NCBI RefSeq assembly: GCF_028290025.1
Contig: NZ_JAQGKQ010000046.1
Coordinates: forward strand, 59,447 to 123,446
DNA from: Cypionkella sp.
GTDB lineage: Bacteria > Pseudomonadota > Alphaproteobacteria > Rhodobacterales > Rhodobacteraceae
Reading direction: 5' to 3'
DNA length: 64,000 nt
Position numbers and translations under genes: made by a program
Shown: positions 1 through 7,033 of the stretch, piece by piece
Layout of the letters: the number at the start of each line of letters is the position of its first letter
How positions within the stretch are numbered: position 1 is the stretch's first letter
Notes under the pieces: model-generated
Database searches by the model: none
Told to the model about the DNA's origin: nothing
The model's input: the letters and a program-made list of their open reading frames with translations, nothing else

Positions 1-265
1 TGGCTCCGGCAGCGAGGTGCGACCAGAGGGATTTGTCGGTTTCCAGCCAGTAGCCGCCGTGGATAAAGACCATCAGGCCGCGTGGGGTGGTTTCGGGCAG
101 GAACAGGTCGAAGCGGTTGCGGGGGGCCGGGCCGTAAGCGAGGTCAAGTCGGGCGCGCGAGCCGAGGCTGTCGCGGAATTGGGCGGCTTTTTGCGCCCAG
201 AGGGATGGCAGTAATTCCGAGCCGGGAATGAAAGCGCCGTTTTGATATTCTCGGGTCATGTCCAT
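1..265 (-). CDS. Alpha/beta hydrolase, partial (3' end outside window)
   Basis: Only the first 88 codons are visible; the gene runs off the left edge. The start is ATG at 265, with a GGAG-type ribosome-binding site about nine bases upstream. Residues 69-73 read HGGYW, the oxyanion-hole HGG motif of hormone-sensitive-lipase, carboxylesterase and kynurenine-formamidase-like hydrolases, preceded by the usual hydrophobic beta strand (LMVFI). The nucleophilic serine elbow and the Asp/His of the triad would lie in the missing part, so the substrate cannot be called. It is divergent from gabD, with a 109-base shared upstream region that carries a palindrome. The hydrolase fold is fairly sure; the function is unknown. 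Confidence 0.8.
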   Translation of the reverse strand, partial: MDMTREYQNGAFIPGSELLPSLWAQKAAQFRDSLGSRARLDLAYGPAPRNRFDLFLPETTPRGLMVFIHGGYWLETDKSLWSHLAAGA

Positions 266-317
266 GCTGATCGCTCCAGTTTGCCGCTTAGCTTAGGTCC
301 AGCATTGGTGGAGGATG

Positions 318-333
318 TGGACTTTTAAGTCCA
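318..333. promoter_or_regulatory. Palindrome in the hydrolase/gabD divergent region
   Basis: TGGACTT-TT-AAGTCCA is a perfect inverted repeat with 7-base arms and a 2-base spacer. It lies 41 bases upstream of the gabD start and 52 bases from the hydrolase start. No T-run follows, so an operator is more likely than a terminator. The binding protein is not identifiable from the window. Confidence 0.45.
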
Positions 334-374
334 GAGCGGGCAAGCAGGGGCAACCCGTGACAATGGAGGCCCCC

Positions 375-1853
375 ATGCTCGATTCCGTGACCGATCTGCG
401 TTCTTTGTTGAAAGACCCCAGCCTGCTGCCGAACAAAGCCTATGTGGCGGGCGAATGGATTGACGCTGCCGATGGCGCGACCTTTGCAGTGACCAACCCG
501 GCGCGCGGCGATGTGATTGCCAATGTGCCGGATTTGACCCGTGCGGATGCGGCGCGGGCGATTGCGGCGGCGGATATTGCGCGGCGCGAGTGGGCGGCGC
601 GGACTGGCAAAGAGCGCGCGCAGGTGATGCGCAAGTGGTTTGATCTGTGCATGGCGGCGCAGGAAGATCTGGCGACGATCCTGACCGCCGAGATGGGCAA
701 ACCACTGGCTGAGGCTAAGGGCGAGATCGCTTATGGCTCGGCGTATATCGAATGGTTTGGCGAGGAGGCGAAGCGCACTTACGGACAGATTATTCCCGGC
801 CACATGCGTGACAAGCGGATTTCTGTGTTGAAACAGCCGATTGGGGTTTGTGCCTCGATCACTCCTTGGAACTTCCCGAATGCTATGATCGCGCGCAAGG
901 TGGCTCCGGCGCTGGCTGCGGGTTGTGGGTTTGTGGCGCGTCCGGCGGCGGAAACGCCTTTGTCGGCGATTGCTTTGGCGGTGTTGGCGGAGCGTGCGGG
1001 GGTGCCTGCGGGCGTGTTCTCGGTTATCACCTCATCGCGGTCATCTGAGATTGGCAAGGAGTTCTGCGAGAACCCGGCTATTCGCAAGATCACCTTTACC
1101 GGATCGACCGAAGTGGGTCGGATTTTGCTGCGGCAGGCGGCGGAGCAAGTGCTGAAATGCTCGATGGAACTGGGCGGCAATGCGCCGTTCATTGTATTTG
1201 ACGACGCTGATCTGGATGCGGCGGTTGAAGGTGCGATGGTGTCGAAATTCCGCAACAACGGGCAAACCTGCGTCTGTGCGAACCGGATTTATGTGCAGGC
1301 GGGCGTGTATGATGCTTGTGCCGAGAAGCTGGCGGCGGCGGTTGGCAAGTTGGCGATCGGCGATGGTTTGACCTCGGGCGTCACCACTGGGCCGCTGATC
1401 AACGAAGATGCGGTTGAGAAAGTTGAGGAGCATATCGCGGATGTGCTGGCGGGCGGCGGCAAGGTGCTGACCGGCGGCAAGCGTCACGCTTTGGGCGGCA
1501 CGTTCTTTCAGCCGACCGTGGTGACGGGCGTAACCAAGGATATGAGGGTCGCCAATGAGGAAACCTTCGGGCCGCTGGCCCCTTTGTTCAAGTTTGATAC
1601 CGAGGAAGAAGTCATCCGCCGCGCCAATGATACGATCTTTGGTTTGGCTAGCTACTTCTACGCCAAGGATATTGGCCGTATTACCCGTGTGCAGGAGCAG
1701 TTGGAATACGGCATGGTCGGCGTCAACACCGGGCTGATTTCCAACGAGATGGCACCGTTTGGCGGGGTTAAGCAGTCAGGTCTCGGCCGTGAAGGGTCTA
1801 GCCATGGCATCGACGATTATATGGAACTGAAATATATCTGCTTGTCGGTTTAA
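375..1853 (+). CDS. gabD: NAD(P)-dependent succinate-semialdehyde dehydrogenase
   Basis: The product oxidises succinic semialdehyde to succinate, the last step of GABA catabolism feeding the TCA cycle. The 492-residue protein matches the family's usual length. It shows the aldehyde dehydrogenase signatures: the general base Glu in MELGGNAP (E265 from this start), the catalytic Cys in NGQTCVCANR (C299), the ITPWNFPNA substrate/cofactor region, the FTGSTEVG nucleotide-binding turn and the GabD-like C-terminus (FGGVKQSGLGREGS). The start is chosen at ATG 375 because GGAGG sits 5 bases upstream and the resulting MLDSVTDL N-terminus resembles known GabD; ATG 363 in the same frame has no good ribosome-binding site. 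A strong terminator follows. No other GABA gene is adjacent, so the exact aldehyde substrate is inferred from sequence only. Confidence 0.93.
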   Translation: MLDSVTDLRSLLKDPSLLPNKAYVAGEWIDAADGATFAVTNPARGDVIANVPDLTRADAARAIAAADIARREWAARTGKERAQVMRKWFDLCMAAQEDLATILTAEMGKPLAEAKGEIAYGSAYIEWFGEEAKRTYGQIIPGHMRDKRISVLKQPIGVCASITPWNFPNAMIARKVAPALAAGCGFVARPAAETPLSAIALAVLAERAGVPAGVFSVITSSRSSEIGKEFCENPAIRKITFTGSTEVGRILLRQAAEQVLKCSMELGGNAPFIVFDDADLDAAVEGAMVSKFRNNGQTCVCANRIYVQAGVYDACAEKLAAAVGKLAIGDGLTSGVTTGPLINEDAVEKVEEHIADVLAGGGKVLTGGKRHALGGTFFQPTVVTGVTKDMRVANEETFGPLAPLFKFDTEEEVIRRANDTIFGLASYFYAKDIGRITRVQEQLEYGMVGVNTGLISNEMAPFGGVKQSGLGREGSSHGIDDYMELKYICLSV

Positions 1854-1874
1854 GGCAGGCTGCGGCAGATTGGG

Positions 1875-1907
1875 CGGCGCGAGGGGAAGCCCTCGCGCCG
1901 TTTGATT
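1875..1907. terminator. Intrinsic terminator after gabD
   Basis: An 11-base-pair stem (1875-1885 with 1890-1900, CGGCGCGAGGG) closes a GAAG loop and is followed by TTTGATT. It lies between the convergent gabD and DUF1190 genes and probably ends gabD transcription. Confidence 0.75.
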
Positions 1908-2475
1908 AACCTCCGACGCCGCGCGATGCACCTGAACTGCCGAAGCCGCCGCGCGATTGCACTTGGGTTTTGGTCATCGGTGCCAAGCCTCTGGTGACAG
2001 GGGCTTTATTGAAGGCGCTGGCGTTGATCTTGCCGCCGCTGTTGAGATTAGTGATGCGGGTGCCGCCGTCTGGCGTGGCAAAACCGCCGCCTGCCGAGCG
2101 CACCACCGGTTGCGACATCACCCTACCGCCGCCCAGTGCCTGACCGATCATGTAGCCCATCAACAGCGGCATGAACACCGAACCGCCGCCGCCATTGTTC
2201 GCCGCCGCATCGCCGCCGCAAGCGCCTGCGCCGTGCTCTGCCTCGCACAATTCGCGGCTTTCGTAGCGCGGCGCGGTTTCTTCGTGCAGCTTTTGCGCCT
2301 CGGCGAAGGCGGTTTCGCAATCGGCAGCCGAAAACCAGCCGTCTGGCTTGGCCTCGGCCAAACAACTGGCCTTGTCGGCAAAGGCGCTGGCCTCGGTCTT
2401 TTCTTCGTTGCAGGCGGCCAACCCGAACGCGGCAGCGCCGAGCAAGGTGAGTGCAACATGACGTGAGCGTTTCAT
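1906..2475 (-). CDS. DUF1190 (YgiB-like) putative lipoprotein
   Basis: This is a 189-residue protein with a lipoprotein signal: a basic N-terminus, a hydrophobic stretch and the lipobox LAAC around residue 21, so it is expected to be lipid-anchored in the envelope. The following region is Cys-rich (about seven Cys between residues 38 and 90) and the rest is Gly-, Ser- and Ala-rich, as in DUF1190/YgiB proteins; a GYMIGQALGGG segment is typical. It starts 4 bases after the stop of the YgiC-like gene, with its AAGG ribosome-binding site inside that gene's end, so the two are probably translationally coupled. The ygiB-ygiC pairing is conserved in enterobacteria. The biochemical role is unknown. 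Confidence 0.82.
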   Translation of the reverse strand: MKRSRHVALTLLGAAAFGLAACNEEKTEASAFADKASCLAEAKPDGWFSAADCETAFAEAQKLHEETAPRYESRELCEAEHGAGACGGDAAANNGGGGSVFMPLLMGYMIGQALGGGRVMSQPVVRSAGGGFATPDGGTRITNLNSGGKINASAFNKAPVTRGLAPMTKTQVQSRGGFGSSGASRGVGG

Positions 2476-2479
2476 CGCC

Positions 2480-3658
2480 TTACCCTTCTATAAAGTGCGG
2501 CTTGAACCGCGACAAATCTTGCGTGATGCGGCTGCGATCTTCGCGCAAACCCATGCCGACGCAGGTCTCTCCTACAATCCACGCACCAATAACCGGACGC
2601 ATTTCTGCAAACACCGGCAGCGGATGATAGGCTTGCACGATCTTCGGGTGCTGATCGTAATCGCGGGCCGTGGCAGCTTCAAGCACCGCGCCGTTTTGGT
2701 GAATCGTAACCGATTGGCCTTCGCGGGAGAAGATCGGCTTGGTGACATAGCCTTGGGCCAGCAGATCAGGGGCGCGGCCCAATGCGGCTTCGTCTTCAAA
2801 ATACGCGGGCAGCAGGTTGGGGTGGCCTTCAAAAATCTGCCACAGCACGGGCAGGATCGCCTTGTTCGACAGGATGGCTTTCCAAGCAGGTTCGATGAAG
2901 CGACAGCCTGAGGCGGTGATCTTGTCGGCAAACGGGTCGCGCAGCAGGTCTTCCCACGGGTAGAGTTTGAACAACGCGCCGATCACCCGATCTTCGGCAT
3001 CGGTGAATTGGCCGTCGGGGCTGATGCCGATCTTGTCGAGATCGGTGTAATGCGCGCCCAAACCGGCCTCTCGCGCGGCCCAAGCCATGGTTTCTACCGT
3101 GGCGTAGTCTTCGGGCGCGTCGGCGACGGCTGCAAAATGCAGGTCGGTGTCGGGGGCAAACATTTCGGCCAGACGAGCGACCAAGGCTTCATGCACGCCG
3201 TTGAACTGATCGGTACCTTCGGGCAGCACGCGGGCGGCCAGTTGCTGTTCAAACCACAGCCATTGGAACGAGGCACTTTCATACAGCGAGGTCGGCGTGT
3301 CGGCGTTGTATTCCAGCATTTTGGCGGGGCCACTGCCGTCATAGGCCAGATCGAAACGACCATATAATTCAGGTTCGGCATCATGCCAGCTTTGCGCCAC
3401 CAGATCCCAATGCGCGCGCGGGATATCCATCCGCTGCATCAGGGTTTCGGATGCGATCACATGCGCCACTGCTTCGCGACACATGGCGTGAAGTTCGGTG
3501 CTGGGGTCTTCGATGTCGTCTTCGATCTGGGCGAGCGTGAAACTATAGGCCGAAGTTTCGTCCCAATAGGGCTCGCCATACATATCGGCAAAGGTGAAAC
3601 CAAGTTTCTCGGCTTCGACGCGCCAGTCGGGGCGTTCGGGAAGGGTGATACGGTGCAA
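2480..3658 (-). CDS. Glutathionylspermidine synthase-like ATP-grasp protein (YgiC family)
   Basis: The 392-residue protein aligns by eye along its length with E. coli YgiC and the synthetase half of glutathionylspermidine synthase (ITLPERPDWR at the N-terminus; MYGEPYWDE; LEYNADTPTSLYE in the ATP-grasp region; GQSVTIHQNG and GAWIVGE near the C-terminus). These enzymes are C-N ligases using ATP, but the substrate of YgiC-type members is not established, so no amide product is claimed. The start is placed at TTG 3658 because GGAG lies 6 bases upstream and the length then matches the family; an ATG at 3724 would add a poorly conserved N-terminal extension. It is the first gene of a two-gene operon with the DUF1190 lipoprotein. 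Confidence 0.85.
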   Translation of the reverse strand: MHRITLPERPDWRVEAEKLGFTFADMYGEPYWDETSAYSFTLAQIEDDIEDPSTELHAMCREAVAHVIASETLMQRMDIPRAHWDLVAQSWHDAEPELYGRFDLAYDGSGPAKMLEYNADTPTSLYESASFQWLWFEQQLAARVLPEGTDQFNGVHEALVARLAEMFAPDTDLHFAAVADAPEDYATVETMAWAAREAGLGAHYTDLDKIGISPDGQFTDAEDRVIGALFKLYPWEDLLRDPFADKITASGCRFIEPAWKAILSNKAILPVLWQIFEGHPNLLPAYFEDEAALGRAPDLLAQGYVTKPIFSREGQSVTIHQNGAVLEAATARDYDQHPKIVQAYHPLPVFAEMRPVIGAWIVGETCVGMGLREDRSRITQDLSRFKPHFIEG

Positions 3659-3800
3659 GGGATACTCCACAGGGTTGTGGAAGATATCGGGGTTGCCATC
3701 GTTAGACACAAGCCCCGGCGGCAAATTGTCGGGCTGTCGCGTGGCATCGGCGATTATGTGGAGCCGAAAGAGATCGGTTTTTGTCGGTTGGTTTGATCAA

Positions 3801-3840
3801 ACAAAAACGGCGCAGGCGAGAACTGCGCCGTTTTTGTTTT
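3801..3840 (-). terminator. Intrinsic terminator after the SDR gene
   Basis: A 15-base-pair stem (3801-3815 with 3823-3837), GC-rich in the middle (CGGCGCAG/CTGCGCCG), is flanked by A-rich and T-rich arms, so it can form and terminate on either strand. It lies 9 bases past the SDR stop and between that gene and the downstream YgiC-like gene, which would need its own promoter. Confidence 0.8.
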
Positions 3841-3848
3841 AATATATC

Positions 3849-4592
3849 CTACGAGCCGTTCAGAGCCTTGAAAACATCGGCATAGCGGCCTTCGGCTTCG
3901 GCGTTGCGCAGGAATTTCACGCGGTTGACCAACACCTCACCCGAGCCATCTGGATTGGCCAAAATCTGCATTACTTCGGCGATATAATCGGCGAGTGGCA
4001 TGGCGGTCGGATCTACCGCATGGCCCGGCATCAGATCGGTTTGCACAGATGGTGGGGCGAGTTCCAACACTTCGACCGAGGTGTCGCGAAGCTGATGCCG
4101 GAGGGATTGGCTGTAGCTGTGCAGCGCGGCTTTGGTGGCGTTATACGTCGGAGTGCGGGTCAGCGGCACGAAGGCGAGACCCGAGGTGACGTTAATAATG
4201 GTGGCGCTGGTTTGTGCCATCAGATGTGGCAAGAGGGCTGCGGTCAGTTGGATTGGAGCGATCAGGTTGGTGGCGATCATCGCCTCGGCGGTTTTGGTGT
4301 CGCCCGCTTGCAGGTTTTCGGCAAGCATAATTCCCGCGTTGTTGATCAGCACGTTCAGGCTGGGGAAGCTTTGGGTGATCGTGGCGACGAACCCGGGCAG
4401 CGCTGCGGCGTCGCTGACATCCAGTGTGACCCCGTGAAGATTAGGGGTGTTCGCAACCGCTTGATCCAGCAAAGCTTGGCGCCGCCCCGCGATGATGACT
4501 TGGTTGCCTTGAGCCGCCAAAGCCTGTGCCAAAGCGAGGCCAATCCCTGAAGTGCCACCGGTGATCAGGATCGTATTGCCTGTGGTTTTCAT
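3849..4592 (-). CDS. Short-chain dehydrogenase/reductase (DltE-like)
   Basis: This 247-residue cytosolic NAD(P)-dependent oxidoreductase has the classical SDR features: the cofactor-binding glycine motif TGGTSGIG at residues 11-18, NNAG in the middle of the fold, and the catalytic YNATK (YxxxK) preceded by the Ser-bearing strand (INVTSG). AGRR after the second strand suggests NADP preference. The start ATG 4592 has AAAGGA upstream; an earlier ATG at 4661 lacks conservation. The gene is divergent from an HxlR-family regulator, a common arrangement in which the regulator controls the dehydrogenase. The substrate is unknown. Confidence 0.87.
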   Translation of the reverse strand: MKTTGNTILITGGTSGIGLALAQALAAQGNQVIIAGRRQALLDQAVANTPNLHGVTLDVSDAAALPGFVATITQSFPSLNVLINNAGIMLAENLQAGDTKTAEAMIATNLIAPIQLTAALLPHLMAQTSATIINVTSGLAFVPLTRTPTYNATKAALHSYSQSLRHQLRDTSVEVLELAPPSVQTDLMPGHAVDPTAMPLADYIAEVMQILANPDGSGEVLVNRVKFLRNAEAEGRYADVFKALNGS

Positions 4593-4674
4593 TGCGTTTC
4601 CTTTCAAGTTCGTTCTCTGCTTGTGAAATGCGGCTGACACGTTCAAAAAGAAAGAAGGCACCCAAAAGATTTAT

Positions 4675-4692
4675 ACTCACCTAAAAGAGAGT
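4675..4692. promoter_or_regulatory. Candidate HxlR operator
   Basis: ACTCAC-CTAAAA-GAGAGT is an imperfect inverted repeat (5 of 6 positions match) with a 6-base AT-rich spacer. It ends 3 bases before the HxlR start codon and 82 bases upstream of the SDR start. The size and spacing are like known HxlR-family sites, so autoregulation plus control of the SDR is plausible. Confidence 0.4.
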
Positions 4693-4695
4693 GTT

Positions 4696-5082
4696 ATGAC
4701 GATCCAATTTCTAACTTCTAATGCCCAGCCGATTGATCCGCGTATCGAGAAGTTGGTGAACGACCTGATCGGGCGGATTGCGGCTAAGTGGACGATGCTG
4801 ATATTGGAGTTGCTGGCGCAGCGTGGTGAGATGCGGTTCACTCAGATTGGTCGCGCTGTTGAGGGCATCAGTCAGAAAATGCTGACGCAGACCCTGCGGC
4901 AGATGGAGCGGGATGGGCTGGTGCATCGCACCGTACATCCGGTGGTGCCGCCGAAGGTGGAATATCGGCTGACCGATCTGGGGCTGACGTTGGGCGAGGC
5001 GTTCTGTGGGGTATGGACTTGGGCGGAAGCGCATCTTGAGCGGATCGAGGCTGCGCGCGCGGCGTTTGACGCGCGGGACTGA
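4696..5082 (+). CDS. HxlR-family transcriptional regulator
   Basis: The 128-residue protein is a single winged-helix domain of the MarR-like HxlR family: an N-terminal helix, KWTMLILELLAQRGEMRF, then the recognition-helix region GISQKMLTQTLRQMERDGL and the wing VHPVVPPKVEYRLTDLG. Such proteins bind DNA as dimers and often respond to aldehydes or redox stress through a Cys. Here the only Cys is C-terminal (EAFCGVW), so a Cys-based sensor is not obvious. It probably regulates the divergent SDR and perhaps the cupin gene that follows 93 bases downstream. Confidence 0.88.
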   Translation: MTIQFLTSNAQPIDPRIEKLVNDLIGRIAAKWTMLILELLAQRGEMRFTQIGRAVEGISQKMLTQTLRQMERDGLVHRTVHPVVPPKVEYRLTDLGLTLGEAFCGVWTWAEAHLERIEAARAAFDARD

Positions 5083-5175
5083 CAGTCGGCTCTGCCCGCT
5101 GTTTTGTCGGAGATGAAGCGGACAGGATGGGCGCGTTCTGCGACTTTAAGCCATCACAACCCGAAAGGATCAACC

Positions 5176-5529
5176 ATGCAAACTGTCGTCAAACTTCCCG
5201 ATACGAACGGCTCTGACCCCTCCACCGCCGATCTGGATGGCTGGATTGTCACCGAAGGTAGCCCAAGCATGAAGACCTGGGCGCTGCATACTTCGGCGGC
5301 GGGCGATATGGTTTCGGGCATCTGGGAGTGCACAGTTGGCAGCTATCATGCGACCTATACGGCGTATGAATATGTCGTGCTTATCGCGGGCAAGATCACC
5401 ATTACACCAGATGGCGGCTCCCCGGTCACTGTCCAAGCGGGCGATTCCTTTGTGGTGGAGCCGACATTTAAGGGCATCTGGAAAATCGAGGAAAACGTGC
5501 GTAAGCATTTCGATTTCCGCATTAAATGA
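5176..5529 (+). CDS. Cupin-domain protein (EutQ/DUF861-like)
   Basis: This is a 117-residue single-domain beta-barrel protein. The segment GIWECTVGSYHATYTAYEYVV followed by GKITITPDGG and VQAGDSFVVEPTFKGIWKIEE is the pattern of the small COG3450/DUF861 cupins, which often appear near dehydrogenases. The classical metal-binding HxH is reduced to one His in this region, so metal binding is uncertain. ATG 5176 has AAAGGA 6 bases upstream; the in-frame ATG at 5104 lies in poorly conserved sequence. It follows the HxlR gene and may share its transcript. No substrate can be assigned. Confidence 0.78.
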   Translation: MQTVVKLPDTNGSDPSTADLDGWIVTEGSPSMKTWALHTSAAGDMVSGIWECTVGSYHATYTAYEYVVLIAGKITITPDGGSPVTVQAGDSFVVEPTFKGIWKIEENVRKHFDFRIK

Positions 5530-5689
5530 TGTACTTAGCGGTGGGGCGGTTGACGCCGCCCGCCGATCATCTCGGCCTTGTTATCGCCTAGCAGCGGAAC
5601 GACTTTGCTTATCTCACGTTGCATCCACATGTTGATCTCATCGGCCAACGAGGCTGTTCTCGCTGGTTCACAACATGAAAGGATATGAC

Positions 5690-6223
5690 ATGCTGCCCGC
5701 TGTCTCAAACATCAAGCGCAACACCGTTGCGATATTGACTGCCCTCGCAATCGCTTTGCCAGCGGCACCTGCACTGGCTTGGGGCCAGCGCGAGCAAGAC
5801 GTGCTTAAGGGTGCTGCTGGCGTGGTTCTGTTGCAAGGTATCATCCGTGAGACCAAACCGAACAAGCACCATAATCAACCTCGATACGAAAACCGGCCGC
5901 GTTACGAACAGCGCTATGAGCCGCGTTACGAACGGCAATACGAACAGCCGCGCTATCAGCAGTACGCACCGCGTTACGAACAACCGCGGGTTTCTGTGTA
6001 CAACACCGCTGCTGCTCGAGCTTTCAACAGCTTTTCGTCGTCGGAACGGCGGTTGATTCAACGCAGGTTGTCGTCTTACGGCTATTATCGCGGAGGTATT
6101 GACGGCTCTTTCGGCCCCGGCACTTACAACGCTGTGGTCGCTTATGCTGGCGATCAAGGCCAAACACGGCAATTAGGATCGACCAATAGCGCATATGGCG
6201 TATATGACGGGCTGATCAATTAA
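5690..6223 (+). CDS. Secreted peptidoglycan-binding-domain protein with YE/PRYE repeats
   Basis: The 177-residue product has a signal peptide (basic start, hydrophobic core TVAILTALAIALPAAPALA, cleavage after the second ALA near residue 30). A low-complexity middle, residues about 58-100, consists of Tyr/Arg/Glu/Pro repeats (PRYE, QRYE and similar), and the C-terminal domain is of the peptidoglycan-binding-1 type (SSERRLIQRRLSSYGYYRGG, IDGSFGPGT). It is expected in the periplasm, bound to the cell wall. The start at ATG 5690 is supported by AAAGGA 6 bases upstream; the ATG at 5675 precedes that site. A terminator follows at 6307. No catalytic domain is visible, so a structural or regulatory envelope role is most that can be said. 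Confidence 0.8.
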   Translation: MLPAVSNIKRNTVAILTALAIALPAAPALAWGQREQDVLKGAAGVVLLQGIIRETKPNKHHNQPRYENRPRYEQRYEPRYERQYEQPRYQQYAPRYEQPRVSVYNTAAARAFNSFSSSERRLIQRRLSSYGYYRGGIDGSFGPGTYNAVVAYAGDQGQTRQLGSTNSAYGVYDGLIN

Positions 6224-6306
6224 GCCTAGCCGAACGCCACTCCAAGCTGGCGGTGTGGTTTTAGCGAGTTGCCTACCATATCTGGTGACTGATTTTAGAC
6301 AGTCCT

Positions 6307-6339
6307 GCGCGCCCGATCTGTTCGGGCGCGCTTTCTTTT
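6307..6339 (+). terminator. Intrinsic terminator before the ECF sigma gene
   Basis: A 10-base-pair GC-rich stem (6307-6316 with 6322-6331) and a 5-base loop are followed by TTTCTTTT. It ends the transcript of the peptidoglycan-binding protein and isolates the sigma factor gene. Confidence 0.75.
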
Positions 6340-6391
6340 GCGCATGTACCAAGGATTGCGGGTTTCGCTGCGTCTTACTATGGTCATGCTG

Positions 6392-6928
6392 ATGGAAACC
6401 CCGGATGAGACCCTTGCCTCTGCCGCCGCTGGCGGTGACCGTGACGCTTTTGCGCTGCTGGTCGAGCGACATTACGACCGAATTTATCGGCTGGCATATC
6501 GCTTGATCGGGCTGCGGGCCGAGGCGCAGGATCTCGCGCAGGATATTTGTGCGGCCTTGCCGGTAAAGCTGCGGCATTGGCGCGGCGATGCGCGGTTTAC
6601 CACTTGGCTTTACCGCGTGGTGATGAACGCAGCACATGATTTGAGGCGTCGTCAGGCTACCCATGCGAAGGCCGCAAGTGGCTGGGGCGATTGGGAAATT
6701 GCTCGGCAGGATGAGATACGTAGCCAAGCCGAGGCGCAGGATTGGTTGCTGGGCGCAATGGCTCGGTTGTCGGTAGAGTTGCGCGATACGGTGGCTTTGG
6801 TTTTGGGCGAGGAGATGACTCAAGCCGAGGCGGGAGTGGTGTTGGGGGTGTCAGAAGGCACTGTGGCTTGGCGGATGTCTGAGGTGAAGAAACGCCTGCG
6901 GGCGATGGCGGTGGAGGATGCGAAATGA
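6392..6928 (+). CDS. ECF-type RNA polymerase sigma factor
   Basis: The 178-residue protein has sigma region 2 (FALLVERHYDRIYRLAYRLI, then DLAQDICAALPVKL and the -10 recognition part FTTWLYRVVMNAAHD) and region 4 with a helix-turn-helix (MTQAEAGVVLGVSEGTVAWR). There is no region 1 or 3, as usual for extracytoplasmic-function sigma factors. ATG 6392 is preferred by family alignment, though no strong ribosome-binding site is visible and ATG 6380 is possible. The downstream gene encodes a membrane VWA protein whose N-terminus resembles an anti-sigma segment, so it may hold this sigma factor inactive. The end of the gene lies in a 53-base tandem duplication. Confidence 0.88.
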   Translation: METPDETLASAAAGGDRDAFALLVERHYDRIYRLAYRLIGLRAEAQDLAQDICAALPVKLRHWRGDARFTTWLYRVVMNAAHDLRRRQATHAKAASGWGDWEIARQDEIRSQAEAQDWLLGAMARLSVELRDTVALVLGEEMTQAEAGVVLGVSEGTVAWRMSEVKKRLRAMAVEDAK

Positions 6929-7033
6929 TTCAGACAAAAACCGTCCCACGCACCGCCTTGGCTGTGGAGGATGCGAAATGAGTGGGACAAAATCCGTCCC
7001 CAAGCACCGCCTTGGCGTGGAGGACGCAAACTG
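6911..7033 (+). repeat. 53-base tandem repeat at the sigma/VWA gene junction
   Basis: Two full units, 6911-6963 and 6964-7016, share most bases (each begins GTGGAGGATGCGAAATGA, then an ACAAAA-CCGTCCC core and CACCGCCTTGGC). A third partial unit, GTGGAGGACGCAAACTGATG, runs from 7017 into the VWA start. Unit 1 holds the sigma stop codon and unit 3 supplies the GGAGG of the VWA gene. The period is not a multiple of three, so it is not a coding repeat. The array puts about 105 bases between the two genes. Confidence 0.85.

Noticed and set aside
5544..5561. GGGCGG-TTGACG-CCGCCC hairpin after the cupin gene
   Set aside because: The stem is only 6 base pairs and no T-run follows, so I do not call it an intrinsic terminator.
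5535..5654. Small minus-strand frame with protein-like codons between the cupin and peptidoglycan-binding genes
   Set aside because: About 40 codons, TTG start only, no clear RBS and no recognised family; not enough support to call a gene.
5870..5995. Short direct repeats resembling a CRISPR or tandem array
   Set aside because: They are in-frame codons for Tyr-Glu/Pro-Arg repeats of the secreted peptidoglycan-binding protein; unit length varies and there are no spacers.
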